IMG/VR virus record: IMGVR_UViG_3300011430_000048
Location: 1 to 20,090 of that record
From: a virus
DNA length: 20,090 nucleotides
Direction: 5' to 3' (one strand)
The translations under genes were made by a program, and so were the position numbers. This document shows positions 1 to 7,514 of the stretch, in pieces (positions within the stretch are counted from its first letter, which is position 1; every line of letters begins with the position of its first letter). Below the pieces are notes generated by a model. It had not been told where the DNA came from. It did not search any database and was given only the letters and a program-made list of their open reading frames with translations.

Positions 1-735
1 CCACCAGACGATGGCGGCCATCCCCACTATGGCGAGGGCGGCCCCGATGTTGAAGTAGGCCTGCCCGTCCAGGGCCTGGGTCGAGCCGAACCAGGTCGCC
101 ACGGTGCCAATGGTCGTCTGGGCCCCCGTCTTCACCCGGTCGAGGAGGACCAGCTTGGTGCTCTGTTCGCGGACAGTGGTCTCGCCCGCCAGCTCGATGA
201 GGCGGAGGTAGACGGGGAGGCAGCCAACCTGCTGGTCGACGTGGTTGGGGTCGTAGTTGTGGTCGGAGACGTACTTCCCCTGGACGTAGATGTTAGTCCC
301 GCTCCATACATAGGGGGAGGGGCGGCCCATCTGCGCATACCCGTACCCGTTGAAGGCCTCCCACTTGTAACACATCATCTCGATGGTCCAGGTGAGCTTC
401 CCCCAGCCCATCATCGCGATGGCGTCTAGGGCGCTCTCCTCCCAGGTCGCGAAGGGGCCTCGGCCTACGGGGACGATGGTCGTCCTCCGGCCTGTCCCGA
501 CGATGAGCTGCCCGTTGTGGAGGACGCCCTTGAAGTTCCCGTTACACTCGCGGAAGTGGGCGACGGCGATCCACGCCCAGGGGACGCCGGTTTGGCGCTC
601 GATCCCCTGGTAGCGCTCTTTTCCCGCTAGGAGGGCCCTAGCGGCGCGGTCAATCGCGCCCTGCCACTCCGGCTTGACCTGAGCCAGCTTCAGCCAGCTC
701 GTGTAGCGGGGGCCCATATACGCGAAGGTAGCCAT
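1..735 (-). CDS. Endolysin (lysozyme-like muramidase) with C-terminal membrane segment, partial
   Basis: The gene starts at ATG 735 after a strong AAGGAGACGG site and stays open for 245 codons to the window edge, so the C-terminus is missing. Residues about 40-150 (ERQTGVPWAWIAVAHFRE, later KWEAFNGYGY and SPYVWSGTN) match a lysozyme-like family common in phages and prophages of Alphaproteobacteria. E63 in the HFRE motif is the likely catalytic glutamate for cleaving peptidoglycan glycan strands. The last visible residues (about 223-245, NIGAALAIVGMAAIVWW) form a hydrophobic segment that looks like a membrane anchor, so the enzyme may be membrane-tethered or supply part of the holin function. 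No cleavable N-terminal signal peptide is visible. It is the last gene seen in the leftward late block, 24 nt after the fibre gene. The family call is from remembered motifs, not a search. Confidence 0.85.
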   Translation of the reverse strand, partial: MATFAYMGPRYTSWLKLAQVKPEWQGAIDRAARALLAGKERYQGIERQTGVPWAWIAVAHFRECNGNFKGVLHNGQLIVGTGRRTTIVPVGRGPFATWEESALDAIAMMGWGKLTWTIEMMCYKWEAFNGYGYAQMGRPSPYVWSGTNIYVQGKYVSDHNYDPNHVDQQVGCLPVYLRLIELAGETTVREQSTKLVLLDRVKTGAQTTIGTVATWFGSTQALDGQAYFNIGAALAIVGMAAIVWW

Positions 736-759
736 ATTCCGTCTCCTTACCGTCTTTCA

Positions 760-2220
760 TCACCACACTCTTCTCGCCGCTATGTAGCCCGTTCCACGAA
801 TTGTGCTTGCCGAGAAGCCCGACTCCATCACGAGGTAAATTGTGGTGGCCGCCGCCAGCTTCATAGACAAGGGGCCGACAGGGAAAATCTGGAACTGGGC
901 AGTACCCGGCGTGTATCCGGTAGGATATTGCTGCGAGAGTGCGGCACCAACAGGGTCGGGAGCCGTCGCAGCTGATGTTTTCCTGATCGCGCCCAGAAAG
1001 TTGTCAACCACGGTCGTACCTGACCCGAAGAACAGCGCGGCGGCACTTAGCGACCAACTGCCCGCAGTCAACCGAAGCGCAGCGATATTTTGCCTTGTGG
1101 CGGAAACGAAGAAGACACGAGAGTCGGCCGTGTGCGTCCCAGACTGCGACCCACCAGCGGTACTTATGAACGTGCCGGCGATTGCGTTGTCAACCGTCGT
1201 CGCTAGATTGAAGGTGTTCGCGTCGATGGCCTTGAGATAGTAGGTGATGTCGGCGACGATGGTTGTCGTCCCGCCGTTTGGCAGCGTGCCGGTTGTGGTG
1301 AATTTGACGGCAGTGACCGCCCCGACCGCAAACCCGTGCGCCACCCACGTCCCAACGCACGGGTTCGCAATAGTCAGCGTAGCCGTGGCGTTGGCGTTGT
1401 TGACCGCGTCCTCTAACCGAGACGCGATAAGCTCCCCGATGGTGCCTGCCGCCGCGCTATCATTCGTTCCTGTTCCTGTGAAGAAGCCGCGGGCGGGTGT
1501 CACGTCACCGATGGCGCCGGGTGACGAGAAGCGGGCCGCCTTGACGACGGCGGAGAGCGCGGGCGTGCCGTCGACGTAGGTCCAATCGAGGTCGCCCGTC
1601 GCCTCAGTGGCGACCAGCAGCGCGGCGATGGCGTCCTCGGCAGCCTCGGTGAAGTCGGTGATCGCCGTCGAGGCGTGCGTGTGCCCGACAGCGGACTTTT
1701 CACCGTCTAGCTCGTTAATGGCCGCTTGCACTGTGGTGGCGGCGATGTTGCCTGCTGGGGTGTTCGTGATCGCTGACCCGGCGTGGGCGTCGGCCGCGTC
1801 CGCGAGGTGGGCGGCAAGGTCGCCCGCGTCCTCCACAATAGCGGCTTGAACTTCTGTCGCGGCAATACCGGCGGCTGGGGTGAAGGCGATGGCCGATGCC
1901 GCGTGCGCTGCCGAGGTGTCCGCGATGTGTGCGGCGAGCGCCGCATCGTCTGTGGCGGCATCGCCAGCCAGCTCATCAATGGCCGCCTGCACCGTTGTCG
2001 CCGCTATAGTGCCGGCCGGGACGTTGGAGATAGCACTCGCGTCGTGGGCGTCGACGGTGTCCGCGAGGTGCGCTGTTACATCGCCCGCAACCTCCTCAAT
2101 GGCGGTTTGGACATTAGTCGCAGCCACTCCAGCAGCCGGAACGAAAGGAAGCTCAGACGCGGTAGCGGCTCCGGCGTCGGCAATGTCGTCAGGGTATCGG
2201 GCGAAGAGATACTCGGTCAT
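760..2220 (-). CDS. Repeat-containing tail fibre protein
   Basis: 486 aa. Residues 28-190 carry four degenerate repeats with the core AATxVQxAI at about 37-41, 77-81, 124-128 and 164-168. They alternate with AHLAD-xx-DAH segments, a pattern seen in trimeric phage fibre shafts. A GHTHAS motif follows at about 179-184. The middle (about 280-370) resembles a beta-domain found in many phage and bacterial surface proteins (VGTWVAHGF, TYYLKAIDANTFNLA). The C-terminal 120 residues look beta-rich and may be the receptor-binding tip. The start overlaps the preceding stop as ATGA, so translation is probably coupled. Its position directly before the endolysin is typical of the distal tail fibre. Fibre identity rests on repeat architecture and context. 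The host receptor cannot be told. Confidence 0.75.
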   Translation of the reverse strand: MTEYLFARYPDDIADAGAATASELPFVPAAGVAATNVQTAIEEVAGDVTAHLADTVDAHDASAISNVPAGTIAATTVQAAIDELAGDAATDDAALAAHIADTSAAHAASAIAFTPAAGIAATEVQAAIVEDAGDLAAHLADAADAHAGSAITNTPAGNIAATTVQAAINELDGEKSAVGHTHASTAITDFTEAAEDAIAALLVATEATGDLDWTYVDGTPALSAVVKAARFSSPGAIGDVTPARGFFTGTGTNDSAAAGTIGELIASRLEDAVNNANATATLTIANPCVGTWVAHGFAVGAVTAVKFTTTGTLPNGGTTTIVADITYYLKAIDANTFNLATTVDNAIAGTFISTAGGSQSGTHTADSRVFFVSATRQNIAALRLTAGSWSLSAAALFFGSGTTVVDNFLGAIRKTSAATAPDPVGAALSQQYPTGYTPGTAQFQIFPVGPLSMKLAAATTIYLVMESGFSASTIRGTGYIAARRVW

Positions 2221-2612
2221 GGGAAGTCCACTGTAGAGTAGCCGATGCGGTCCCCATCGGAGACCCAGGTTAGCGGCAGTATTTCCAGCGCAAAGTTGGC
2301 AAAGCTGCGCCGGGTCAGGATGCGGGCGTTGTCTCGATCAGTAACGCCCTGCCCCAAGTCTATCACCTCATAGCCGATCCGACCACCCCTGATTAGCAGC
2401 CGTATTTTGGGCTTCCCCCCTAGGACCGGGCCGTCATAGGCGGAGTAGTGGGTAACTTGGCCGCGGAGCATGATCGGGACTACGTCGTCCCGGATAGCGA
2501 CACGGTTGTCACTGGCGCGGTGGGTCAGTTGCCAGACCGTACTGTCCGCCCGATCCTCAATGGTGATGATCTGCGGCAGGGGCGGAACCCTAATTTGCCT
2601 CGTTTGTGGCAT
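2217..2612 (-). CDS. Hypothetical protein in tail-fibre operon
   Basis: 131 aa from ATG 2612. A GTG one codon earlier (2615) is an alternative. The ATG overlaps the upstream stop as TGATG and the gene ends in an ATGA overlap with the repeat fibre, so it lies inside a coupled chain. The protein is rich in beta-strand-like alternations (TVWQLTHRASDNRVAIRDD, PKIRLLIRGGRIGYEVID) and has no cysteine cluster, signal peptide or membrane segment. I do not recognise a family. The location between a C1q-type fibre and a long fibre suggests a small virion or fibre-attachment protein, which is inference from position only. Confidence 0.7.
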   Translation of the reverse strand: MPQTRQIRVPPLPQIITIEDRADSTVWQLTHRASDNRVAIRDDVVPIMLRGQVTHYSAYDGPVLGGKPKIRLLIRGGRIGYEVIDLGQGVTDRDNARILTRRSFANFALEILPLTWVSDGDRIGYSTVDFP

Positions 2613-2848
2613 CACAACCCCATCTTCGCGAGAAACGCCGCTTCAGTAGCGGCTTCGGATTGGGCCCGCGATGTCCCTACCACAGCAACCCACACCCCAT
2701 TTGACCAGAATTGGGGAAGGTGCCGCAGTAGCTTCGCGTGGAGCATGGCTTGCGCGATTGTCTCCCCGTAGAGCGCGACAACGTTGTCCCACCACGCTTC
2801 AGGATCGACAACCAGCTTTCCAAGTAAAATATTCTCATCGCCGGTCAT
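2612..2848 (-). CDS. Small hypothetical protein
   Basis: 78 aa. The ATG shares its A with the stop of the preceding C1q fibre gene (TAATG), and the gene ends 1 nt into the next start, so it is tightly coupled on both sides. The sequence looks helical and tryptophan-rich (DPEAWWDNVVALYGE, LPQFWSNGVWVAVVG) with a C-terminal alanine-rich helix. No known domain is recognised. It could be a fibre chaperone or a small virion component, since chaperones often follow a fibre gene directly, but nothing in the sequence proves this. Confidence 0.65.
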   Translation of the reverse strand: MTGDENILLGKLVVDPEAWWDNVVALYGETIAQAMLHAKLLRHLPQFWSNGVWVAVVGTSRAQSEAATEAAFLAKMGL

Positions 2849-3591
2849 TACCGCACCCTCTTGCCGGAGAAGTATGTCAACTGGTTGGTTGGGCTCCCCG
2901 ACTCGAAAATATCCACCACCTTCGTCCCAAAGTAGACAGTAACCTGGACCTCCGCCGTGTCTCCCGCGTCCATATCGACACCTGGGCAGTTCCAGTTGAG
3001 ACTCAACATGCCACCTATGAGGAGTGGGGCGGGGTTCTGGAATTGGAGTAGGAAAGTCCTATTCGAGGTGACGAGGCGGACGCGGACCGCCGTGTGCCCC
3101 GCCAAAAGGCCATCGAGAAACACGATCCCACCGAAGTCGTAGGTCCCCGTCGTTACGGTGGTGAACTTCCCCGTCGTGGTGTTGAACTCCCCGAGAAGAT
3201 CATAGAGGATGGTGTTGAAGATGATGCTGTAGTCTGTGTTGTCTCCCGTTACGTTTAGGATGGCTGCGCTATTGTAGGCGAAGAAGGCGGATGGCGTGAC
3301 GGAGGCAGGGAGCCACGCCACCCCGTTGGACCAGACGATGGTTTGCAGGGTGGTGTCGTAAAGAAGACCCCCCTCTCTATCGGCCGCGGGCGGCAGCTCC
3401 GCCGTAGTGACATGCTGCAAGTGGAGCGGCCCCTGCATATGCTCTGTCCCGTCGAGTGGGAAGGCGAGGTTGAGGCGGGTGGCGTGGTCGGTCTGCGTCC
3501 GTTGGTTGGCAAGCGCGCTGGCGGCCATCGTCTTGGATAGGTCAGAGCCGGGCCGCCCCTGGCTGGGGGAGATGAAGACTTTATTTGCCAT
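2848..3591 (-). CDS. Fibre protein with C-terminal C1q/TNF-like domain
   Basis: 247 aa. Residues 40-97 have the linker seen in many fibres, with MQGPLHLQHVTT followed by GGLLYDTTLQTIVWSNGVAWLP. Residues about 101-247 follow the order of a C1q-type jelly-roll. It begins with AFFAYNSAAI and has central FNTTTGKFTTVTTGTYDFGGIVF, equivalent to the 'F...tG.ft.p..G.Y.F' core of the family. It then has a DMDAGDTAEVQV strand and ends with TYFSGKRV, like the terminal 'FSG' strand. C1q domains trimerise and bind sugars or proteins, so a receptor-binding tip is likely. The gene starts 11 nt inside the preceding zinc-finger gene, preceded by GAGGGAGAGG. The domain call is from pattern recognition and no alignment was run. 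Confidence 0.7.
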   Translation of the reverse strand: MANKVFISPSQGRPGSDLSKTMAASALANQRTQTDHATRLNLAFPLDGTEHMQGPLHLQHVTTAELPPAADREGGLLYDTTLQTIVWSNGVAWLPASVTPSAFFAYNSAAILNVTGDNTDYSIIFNTILYDLLGEFNTTTGKFTTVTTGTYDFGGIVFLDGLLAGHTAVRVRLVTSNRTFLLQFQNPAPLLIGGMLSLNWNCPGVDMDAGDTAEVQVTVYFGTKVVDIFESGSPTNQLTYFSGKRVR

Positions 3592-3775
3592 CCTCTCCCT
3601 CGCAGACGTGGGCCCGCAGCTTGGCTGGGGTCCCCTTAACTGTCGCCTTGCAAAGGCGACAGTGGCCCACCCAGGTCAGGCGGGAGTTCTCATCGATGAT
3701 CCTGGCGCGAGCCTGGGGGCTCGCGCCGTAGCGGCGCCCGACAGCGATGGCGGCCCTCTTCATCTCCCTCGTCAT
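3581..3775 (-). CDS. Small CCHC zinc-finger protein
   Basis: 64 aa, starting at ATG 3775 in an ATGA overlap with the stop of the nozzle-like gene, with GGGAGGG just upstream. The frame stays open upstream to 4210, but that part only shadows the nozzle gene. The N-terminal half is basic and helical (TREMKRAAIAVGRRYG). The C-terminal half has C39-x2-C42-x13-H56-x-C58, a plausible zinc-binding knuckle of BED-like spacing, so a nucleic-acid-binding role is possible. Two perfect hairpins (3639-3663 and 3704-3727) lie inside this 195-bp gene. An RNA- or DNA-binding protein among tail genes is unusual. It may be regulatory, but the function is unknown. Confidence 0.7.
   Translation of the reverse strand: MTREMKRAAIAVGRRYGASPQARARIIDENSRLTWVGHCRLCKATVKGTPAKLRAHVCEGEDGK
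3639..3663. repeat. 11-bp perfect hairpin inside 64-aa gene
   Basis: ACTGTCGCCTT and AAGGCGACAGT flank GCA. The stem covers the zinc-finger codons of the small CCHC gene. Confidence 0.65.
3704..3727. repeat. 10-bp perfect hairpin inside 64-aa gene
   Basis: GGCGCGAGCC and GGCTCGCGCC flank TGGG. It is the second strong hairpin in the same 195-bp gene. Confidence 0.65.
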
Positions 3776-5598
3776 CTCATCCCTCCCTGCGTCACATCGT
3801 TGTCCCACCCGCTCAGCTGCCAGGGCTCCCCATCGGTCCCGAACTGGTTCTCGAAGAAGCGCCCGCGTCGGTAGTGGACGGTGAAGTGACCGCCCTCGGG
3901 CAGGGAGGTGTCGAAGACCTGGGTGTCGATGATGGTGGCGGGCCCCGATGCGTGGTCCATCATCCTCACCGTCACATTGAGGACAGAGTTGAGCTTTTCT
4001 GCGAAGGCATAGACGCGCTTGAGGAGGCTGCGGATGCGCCCGTCGCCAGTGGCGCGTCGGCCTGACCTGATGAAGGACGGGAGGAAGGCGCCGGCGCCCG
4101 TCTGGATCGTATTGATCTTCCACAGCGTCCCAGCCTCGTCCCCAACCAGGTTGAGAGGGAAAGCGGAGAAGAGCTGGGAGTCGTTCCACCGAATGACCAT
4201 CTGGTCCCACGTCTCGGTAATGTCGTCCCAGGTCAGGGCAGAGCCCACGACGCCGAGGCCGGGGGTGAGGAAGGGGAAGTCGCGGCGTGAGAAGGGAGTG
4301 GGCGTCTTGTCACCGACCTCCTCCAGGTAGTGCTCGACGAAGGCCTGCTCTGGCGGCTCCAGCTCGTCCCCCACCCCCGCGTCGGAGGTGAGAGGGATGC
4401 CCCAGATCAGCTCGCCGTTCTCCTCATCGAAGTGGTGGAAGCCGAAGTGCTGTCGAGCCGCGTCCCTGGTCCGGAGGACCTCCCGCCAGAGTTGCTGGTT
4501 GATCGTCGAGAGGGTCACCCCGTCGAAGAGATACTGCGCGTCGGCGCCGATGAACTCGTGGTAGTCCCCGAAGTCGGCCACGAGCCGGCCCGCCAGGGGG
4601 CCCACGCCCTCGCCCGCCTCGCGGAAGATGAAGATGAGGGGGTCGCCCACGAACTGGCATAGCGTAACGTGGTCGCGGGAGTAGAAGACAAGGCTGTCCC
4701 CCATGTCCTCGACCTCAGTGATATCAAACACGCCATCGTTCACCCTGAACTGCTCGCTGAGGCCCGTCCCGGTGTCGCCCGCGTTGAGGGGGAGCCCGAT
4801 GTCGCTGTTAATCATCCCGGTCGGCAGCAGCTCACCCCCATAGGTGAGGGTGGCGTAGATCATCATGTTCTTGTAGACGAAGAGCTGCTTGCAGCGGAAG
4901 TTCATCGCCGCCTGCTCGACCAGCTGGGTGGCGCTGCCGTCCCAGGTGTGGACGAACTCGGCCCCGTTGGTGAGGAAGAAGAGATCGGGGTCGACCCCGC
5001 CCGCCCCGTCGTCGGGAGCGGCGAAGGTCGCGCTGTCCCAGAACGTGGTTATGTCGCCGGTGAAGGTGCGGCTTATCGTGTAGACGGCGCCCGCCCCTAC
5101 GGTGCCGCCCGTGGTGGCGAGGGTCAGCTGGAGGCCGCCCGCATCGACGGCGGTGATCCTGATCCAGCCGGTGCCGGGCCAGGTTCGGTAGTCAGCCGTG
5201 CTGACTTTGAAGTAGTCTCCAACCTTCACCCCGGCCGCGAACCACCCCGTCCCTGTCCCCGTCACTGTCGTCCCCGATACAGCGACGGTCCCTGTCCCGT
5301 ATCGGCGGTTCAGGAGGAGCGCGACGTCGGTCTCCGGGTCATACTCGAAGACATTCTTGGTGGTGGCGATGATCTGCTTCTGGGTCCCCGCCCGGAGGTA
5401 GAAGGTTTCGATCAACATGATGGGGTCGACAAAGTCAATCGCGCTGTGCTCCTGCCACCCCAGGTTCACATTCCCCACCTTACCCTGCTTGATACGGAAG
5501 TTACGGCCGTCCTGCAGGCCCCGCGCGGGGACCATCAAGGCGTCCAACCCGTAGTAGAGGCCCAGGTTAGGGCTGATTACTGCGCTGCTCTTCGCCAT
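3772..5598 (-). CDS. Large tail protein, nozzle-like (beta-propeller type)
   Basis: 608 aa from ATG 5598. A TTG six codons upstream (5616) is less likely. The N-terminus (GLYYGLDALMVPARGLQDGRNFRIKQGKVGNV) is typical of large tail proteins of short-tailed phages that start by defining a hub and then fold as beta-propeller-like repeats, functionally comparable to T7 gp12. Around residues 295-365 it has VFDITEVEDMGDSLVFYSRDHV and GADAQYLFDG, recurring blade-like units. It follows the adaptor and precedes the fibres, which suits the tubular tail tip or nozzle. The start lies 32 nt inside the preceding Cys-rich gene. The propeller assignment is inferred from length, order and repeat texture. Confidence 0.7.
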   Translation of the reverse strand: MAKSSAVISPNLGLYYGLDALMVPARGLQDGRNFRIKQGKVGNVNLGWQEHSAIDFVDPIMLIETFYLRAGTQKQIIATTKNVFEYDPETDVALLLNRRYGTGTVAVSGTTVTGTGTGWFAAGVKVGDYFKVSTADYRTWPGTGWIRITAVDAGGLQLTLATTGGTVGAGAVYTISRTFTGDITTFWDSATFAAPDDGAGGVDPDLFFLTNGAEFVHTWDGSATQLVEQAAMNFRCKQLFVYKNMMIYATLTYGGELLPTGMINSDIGLPLNAGDTGTGLSEQFRVNDGVFDITEVEDMGDSLVFYSRDHVTLCQFVGDPLIFIFREAGEGVGPLAGRLVADFGDYHEFIGADAQYLFDGVTLSTINQQLWREVLRTRDAARQHFGFHHFDEENGELIWGIPLTSDAGVGDELEPPEQAFVEHYLEEVGDKTPTPFSRRDFPFLTPGLGVVGSALTWDDITETWDQMVIRWNDSQLFSAFPLNLVGDEAGTLWKINTIQTGAGAFLPSFIRSGRRATGDGRIRSLLKRVYAFAEKLNSVLNVTVRMMDHASGPATIIDTQVFDTSLPEGGHFTVHYRRGRFFENQFGTDGEPWQLSGWDNDVTQGGMR

Positions 5599-5944
5599 CT
5601 TCTGCCTGTAGCGCAATCGTCCGTTGCGGCGGTGGCGGAGCCATCGCCAGCTGCCTTGCCATCGCGATCTTCGCGATCAGCTGCCCCATCGTCTCCTTCA
5701 TCTCCGCGAACTGGTTCCGCATCTGTTGGGTCGACTGCGCCACGACGTCGAGGCGCTGGTTCATAATGCCCTGCGTCATGATGGGCCAGGCGAAGGCGCA
5801 GTCCCACTCTGGTCCGGTCTCCGCGCCCCGGGTCACCTGCAGGGGGCGCCAGAACATGCAGCTCTGGCAGGCCTTGGGGTGGCTGCAATCTCGCTTCACA
5901 AGTGGGCAGTATTGGCCCTTCGGCCCTGCTATCTTTCCCGTCAT
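5567..5944 (-). CDS. Conserved phage Cys-rich protein of unknown role
   Basis: 125 aa with five cysteines in the first 50 residues: C13, C20, C26, C29 and C49 in the context CPLVKRDC, ACQSCMFW and EWDCAFAWP. I recognise this arrangement from a recurrent small phage protein family (CPLxKxxC...CxxC...WxCAxxW) usually encoded near virion genes. Its role has not been established to my knowledge. The cysteines could bind zinc or an Fe-S cluster. Residues about 60-100 (NQRLDVVAQSTQQMRNQFAEMKETMGQLIAKI) form a likely coiled coil, followed by a proline-rich acidic tail. It begins 4 nt after the collar fibre stop, with AAAGGA about 10 nt upstream. Confidence 0.75.
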   Translation of the reverse strand: MTGKIAGPKGQYCPLVKRDCSHPKACQSCMFWRPLQVTRGAETGPEWDCAFAWPIMTQGIMNQRLDVVAQSTQQMRNQFAEMKETMGQLIAKIAMARQLAMAPPPPQRTIALQAEDGEEQRSNQP

Positions 5945-5948
5945 GGCA

Positions 5949-6695
5949 TCAGTCCTTTATCCCGATCACGACAATACGGCGCTTGATGTTGAAGTCCATT
6001 GCCACCCCAACGAAGGGATGGTCGTGGGTTGCGCCGCCGCCCTTCTCCGAGGATAGGCCGATGGTTGCGGCGGTGTCGCTGCCGGTTAGGATGTAGGAGT
6101 TATCTCCTAGGGAGCCGACGCTGCTGGCCAGCTGCCGGGAGGCGGTCAACCCTGGGGAGGTGTCGCCCGTGGCGCCAGCGACGACAAAGTGCTTATGCGC
6201 GGGCATCTGGGCTTCGGTAATAGCGTGGCCCGTAATGGTGCCGGTGGGGATCCGCGAGGCCCAGAGGGCGGTCATCAGCCCGGTCCCGCCGTTGAAACCG
6301 ACGCTGCTGGTCCCGAGGCCCAGGGCGACATCGTTGAAGGCGGCGTCAGTCTCTTTCGTCCAACCGACGGGCGGCACCGTCATATCGAAGAGGAGGCGGT
6401 CGCCGGAGGTGAACTCGGGGCCGATTGAGCGCCAGACATCCGGGTCAATCGAGGTCGTCATCTGAACACGGCCGAGGGTCGTGTTATAGACGAGGGAGCC
6501 GATCTCCCATGTGGTGTCGGCGTCTCGGACGGCGGTACTGTTCTGGGGCAGCTTGTGATGGCCCGAGGCGCCGTGCTCGTAGAGGAGCCAGCTCTCGATC
6601 ACCTCACGGAAGGTGCGGGCCTGTCCGGGGTAAATAGAGACGACCCCGGTATCTTCGGGGAGGGCCTCGTTAGGGGTGAAGGGTGGGCTGGACAT
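5949..6695 (-). CDS. Tail fibre with collar-type domain and HxH metal motifs
   Basis: 248 aa. Residues 62-95 (TWEIGSLVYNTTLGRVQMTT) are a typical fibre linker. Residues about 105-150 (VPPVGWTKETDAAFNDVALGL) match the start of phage tail-collar domains, where 'PxGW' is the hallmark. The C-terminus has PAHKHF (HKH at 167-169) and GATHDHPF (HDH at 224-226), followed by DFNIKRRIVVIGIKD. Paired HxH motifs of this kind bind metal ions in trimeric fibres such as T4 gp37. The likely role is a short tail fibre or collar protein involved in host attachment. Start ATG 6695 has GGAG 7-10 nt upstream. It lies between the adaptor and the Cys-rich gene, so it may insert at the tail collar. Confidence 0.8.
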   Translation of the reverse strand: MSSPPFTPNEALPEDTGVVSIYPGQARTFREVIESWLLYEHGASGHHKLPQNSTAVRDADTTWEIGSLVYNTTLGRVQMTTSIDPDVWRSIGPEFTSGDRLLFDMTVPPVGWTKETDAAFNDVALGLGTSSVGFNGGTGLMTALWASRIPTGTITGHAITEAQMPAHKHFVVAGATGDTSPGLTASRQLASSVGSLGDNSYILTGSDTAATIGLSSEKGGGATHDHPFVGVAMDFNIKRRIVVIGIKD

Positions 6696-6736
6696 GGTGG
6701 CTCCGAGATGGCGGGGCCCTAGTCTAGCAGGTCAGC

Positions 6737-7504
6737 TCACCGGAGCCAAGGGTCCCGGCGGTGGGTGTGGCGGGCCCCAAAGGCGTCCTTGTGGGGGACG
6801 AGGGTCTGGATACGGCTGACCTGGAGGCGCTTGTCGCGATTTATCGCCTCCTGCAGCTTCTCGGCCGCCCGCTGGGTCCACATCGTTGCCCGCTCCTCAT
6901 CCTCGTTGGTGAAGAACCCATAGGCGGTCGCCTGGAGGAGGAGCCACTCCTCCGCATTGGTGGTGAACCAGTTGGTGTCGCCCCCTGCGGAGAGGGCGGT
7001 GAGGTACTTCCAGTAGGGGACCCGGATGCGGTACTCGCCGTCGGCGTAGAGGGAGAGGCTGTCCGAGAGGGGCCACACCTCCAGGTTGGAGGCGCCTGCC
7101 TCGGAGGTGGGCTCGCTGCGGAGGACCATCTGGGGTGGCCCAATCGTCAGGGCGGAGTCGGCCTCCCCGCCGGCATCGGTGGTGACGTCAAACTCGACGG
7201 CCGCGCGGCTCTGGCCGATCTGCAGCTCTTGGATGTCGCCCGAGGCGTGGATCACGTATGGGCCGACCCCGGTGACGGGGTCAAGGCGGAACTCTTTGAA
7301 GTCGGCTGGGGTAGCGACCAGCACCCGCGTAGCGGGTGCTGTGACAAGGACGGCGGTGGCCGCCTTCATCACCTCGAAGTTGTGCCGCGTCTGCAGCGTC
7401 TTCATCGCCCGGTTGAGATAGGTGGGGATGAGCGCGGAGACGGCGGTGGGGACATCGATGAGGTTGGTGGCGACCTCGGTCTGCAGCTCGGTGAAAGTGG
7501 CCAT
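6737..7504 (-). CDS. Head-to-tail adaptor (neck) protein
   Basis: 255 aa. The N-terminus (FTELQTEVATNLIDVP..LIPTYLNRAMKTLQTRHNFEVMKA) has the helical pattern of podovirus adaptor proteins, in which a 'NRA...RHN/W' helix packs against the portal. The middle is beta-rich and the C-terminal 70 residues are helical (AEEWLLLQATAYGFFTNEDEERATMWTQRAAEKLQEAI), the usual end of the family. It should form a ring under the portal, connecting head to nozzle. Start ATG 7504 follows the preceding gene by a few nucleotides, with AAGGGG upstream. A perfect 10-bp hairpin (7319-7341) lies in the coding sequence. The assignment is from pattern and gene order. Confidence 0.7.
   Translation of the reverse strand: MATFTELQTEVATNLIDVPTAVSALIPTYLNRAMKTLQTRHNFEVMKAATAVLVTAPATRVLVATPADFKEFRLDPVTGVGPYVIHASGDIQELQIGQSRAAVEFDVTTDAGGEADSALTIGPPQMVLRSEPTSEAGASNLEVWPLSDSLSLYADGEYRIRVPYWKYLTALSAGGDTNWFTTNAEEWLLLQATAYGFFTNEDEERATMWTQRAAEKLQEAINRDKRLQVSRIQTLVPHKDAFGARHTHRRDPWLR
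7319..7341. repeat. 10-bp perfect hairpin inside adaptor gene
   Basis: CAGCACCCGC and GCGGGTGCTG flank GTA. Confidence 0.65.
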
Positions 7505-7514
7505 GGGCTACCCC

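Noticed and set aside
658-760. A short minus-strand frame starting at ATG 760 (TGATG with the fibre stop)
   Set aside because: It ends after about 33 codons within the endolysin gene, and the strong ribosome site serves ATG 735 instead.
3581-4210. A longer 209-codon version of the 64-aa zinc-finger gene
   Set aside because: The upstream part overlaps the nozzle-like gene in another frame and is low-complexity. The ATGA overlap at 3775 is a much better start.
4669-5766. A 365-codon open frame on the + strand
   Set aside because: It is antisense to the nozzle-like gene and the Cys-rich gene, with no ribosome site or recognisable domain.
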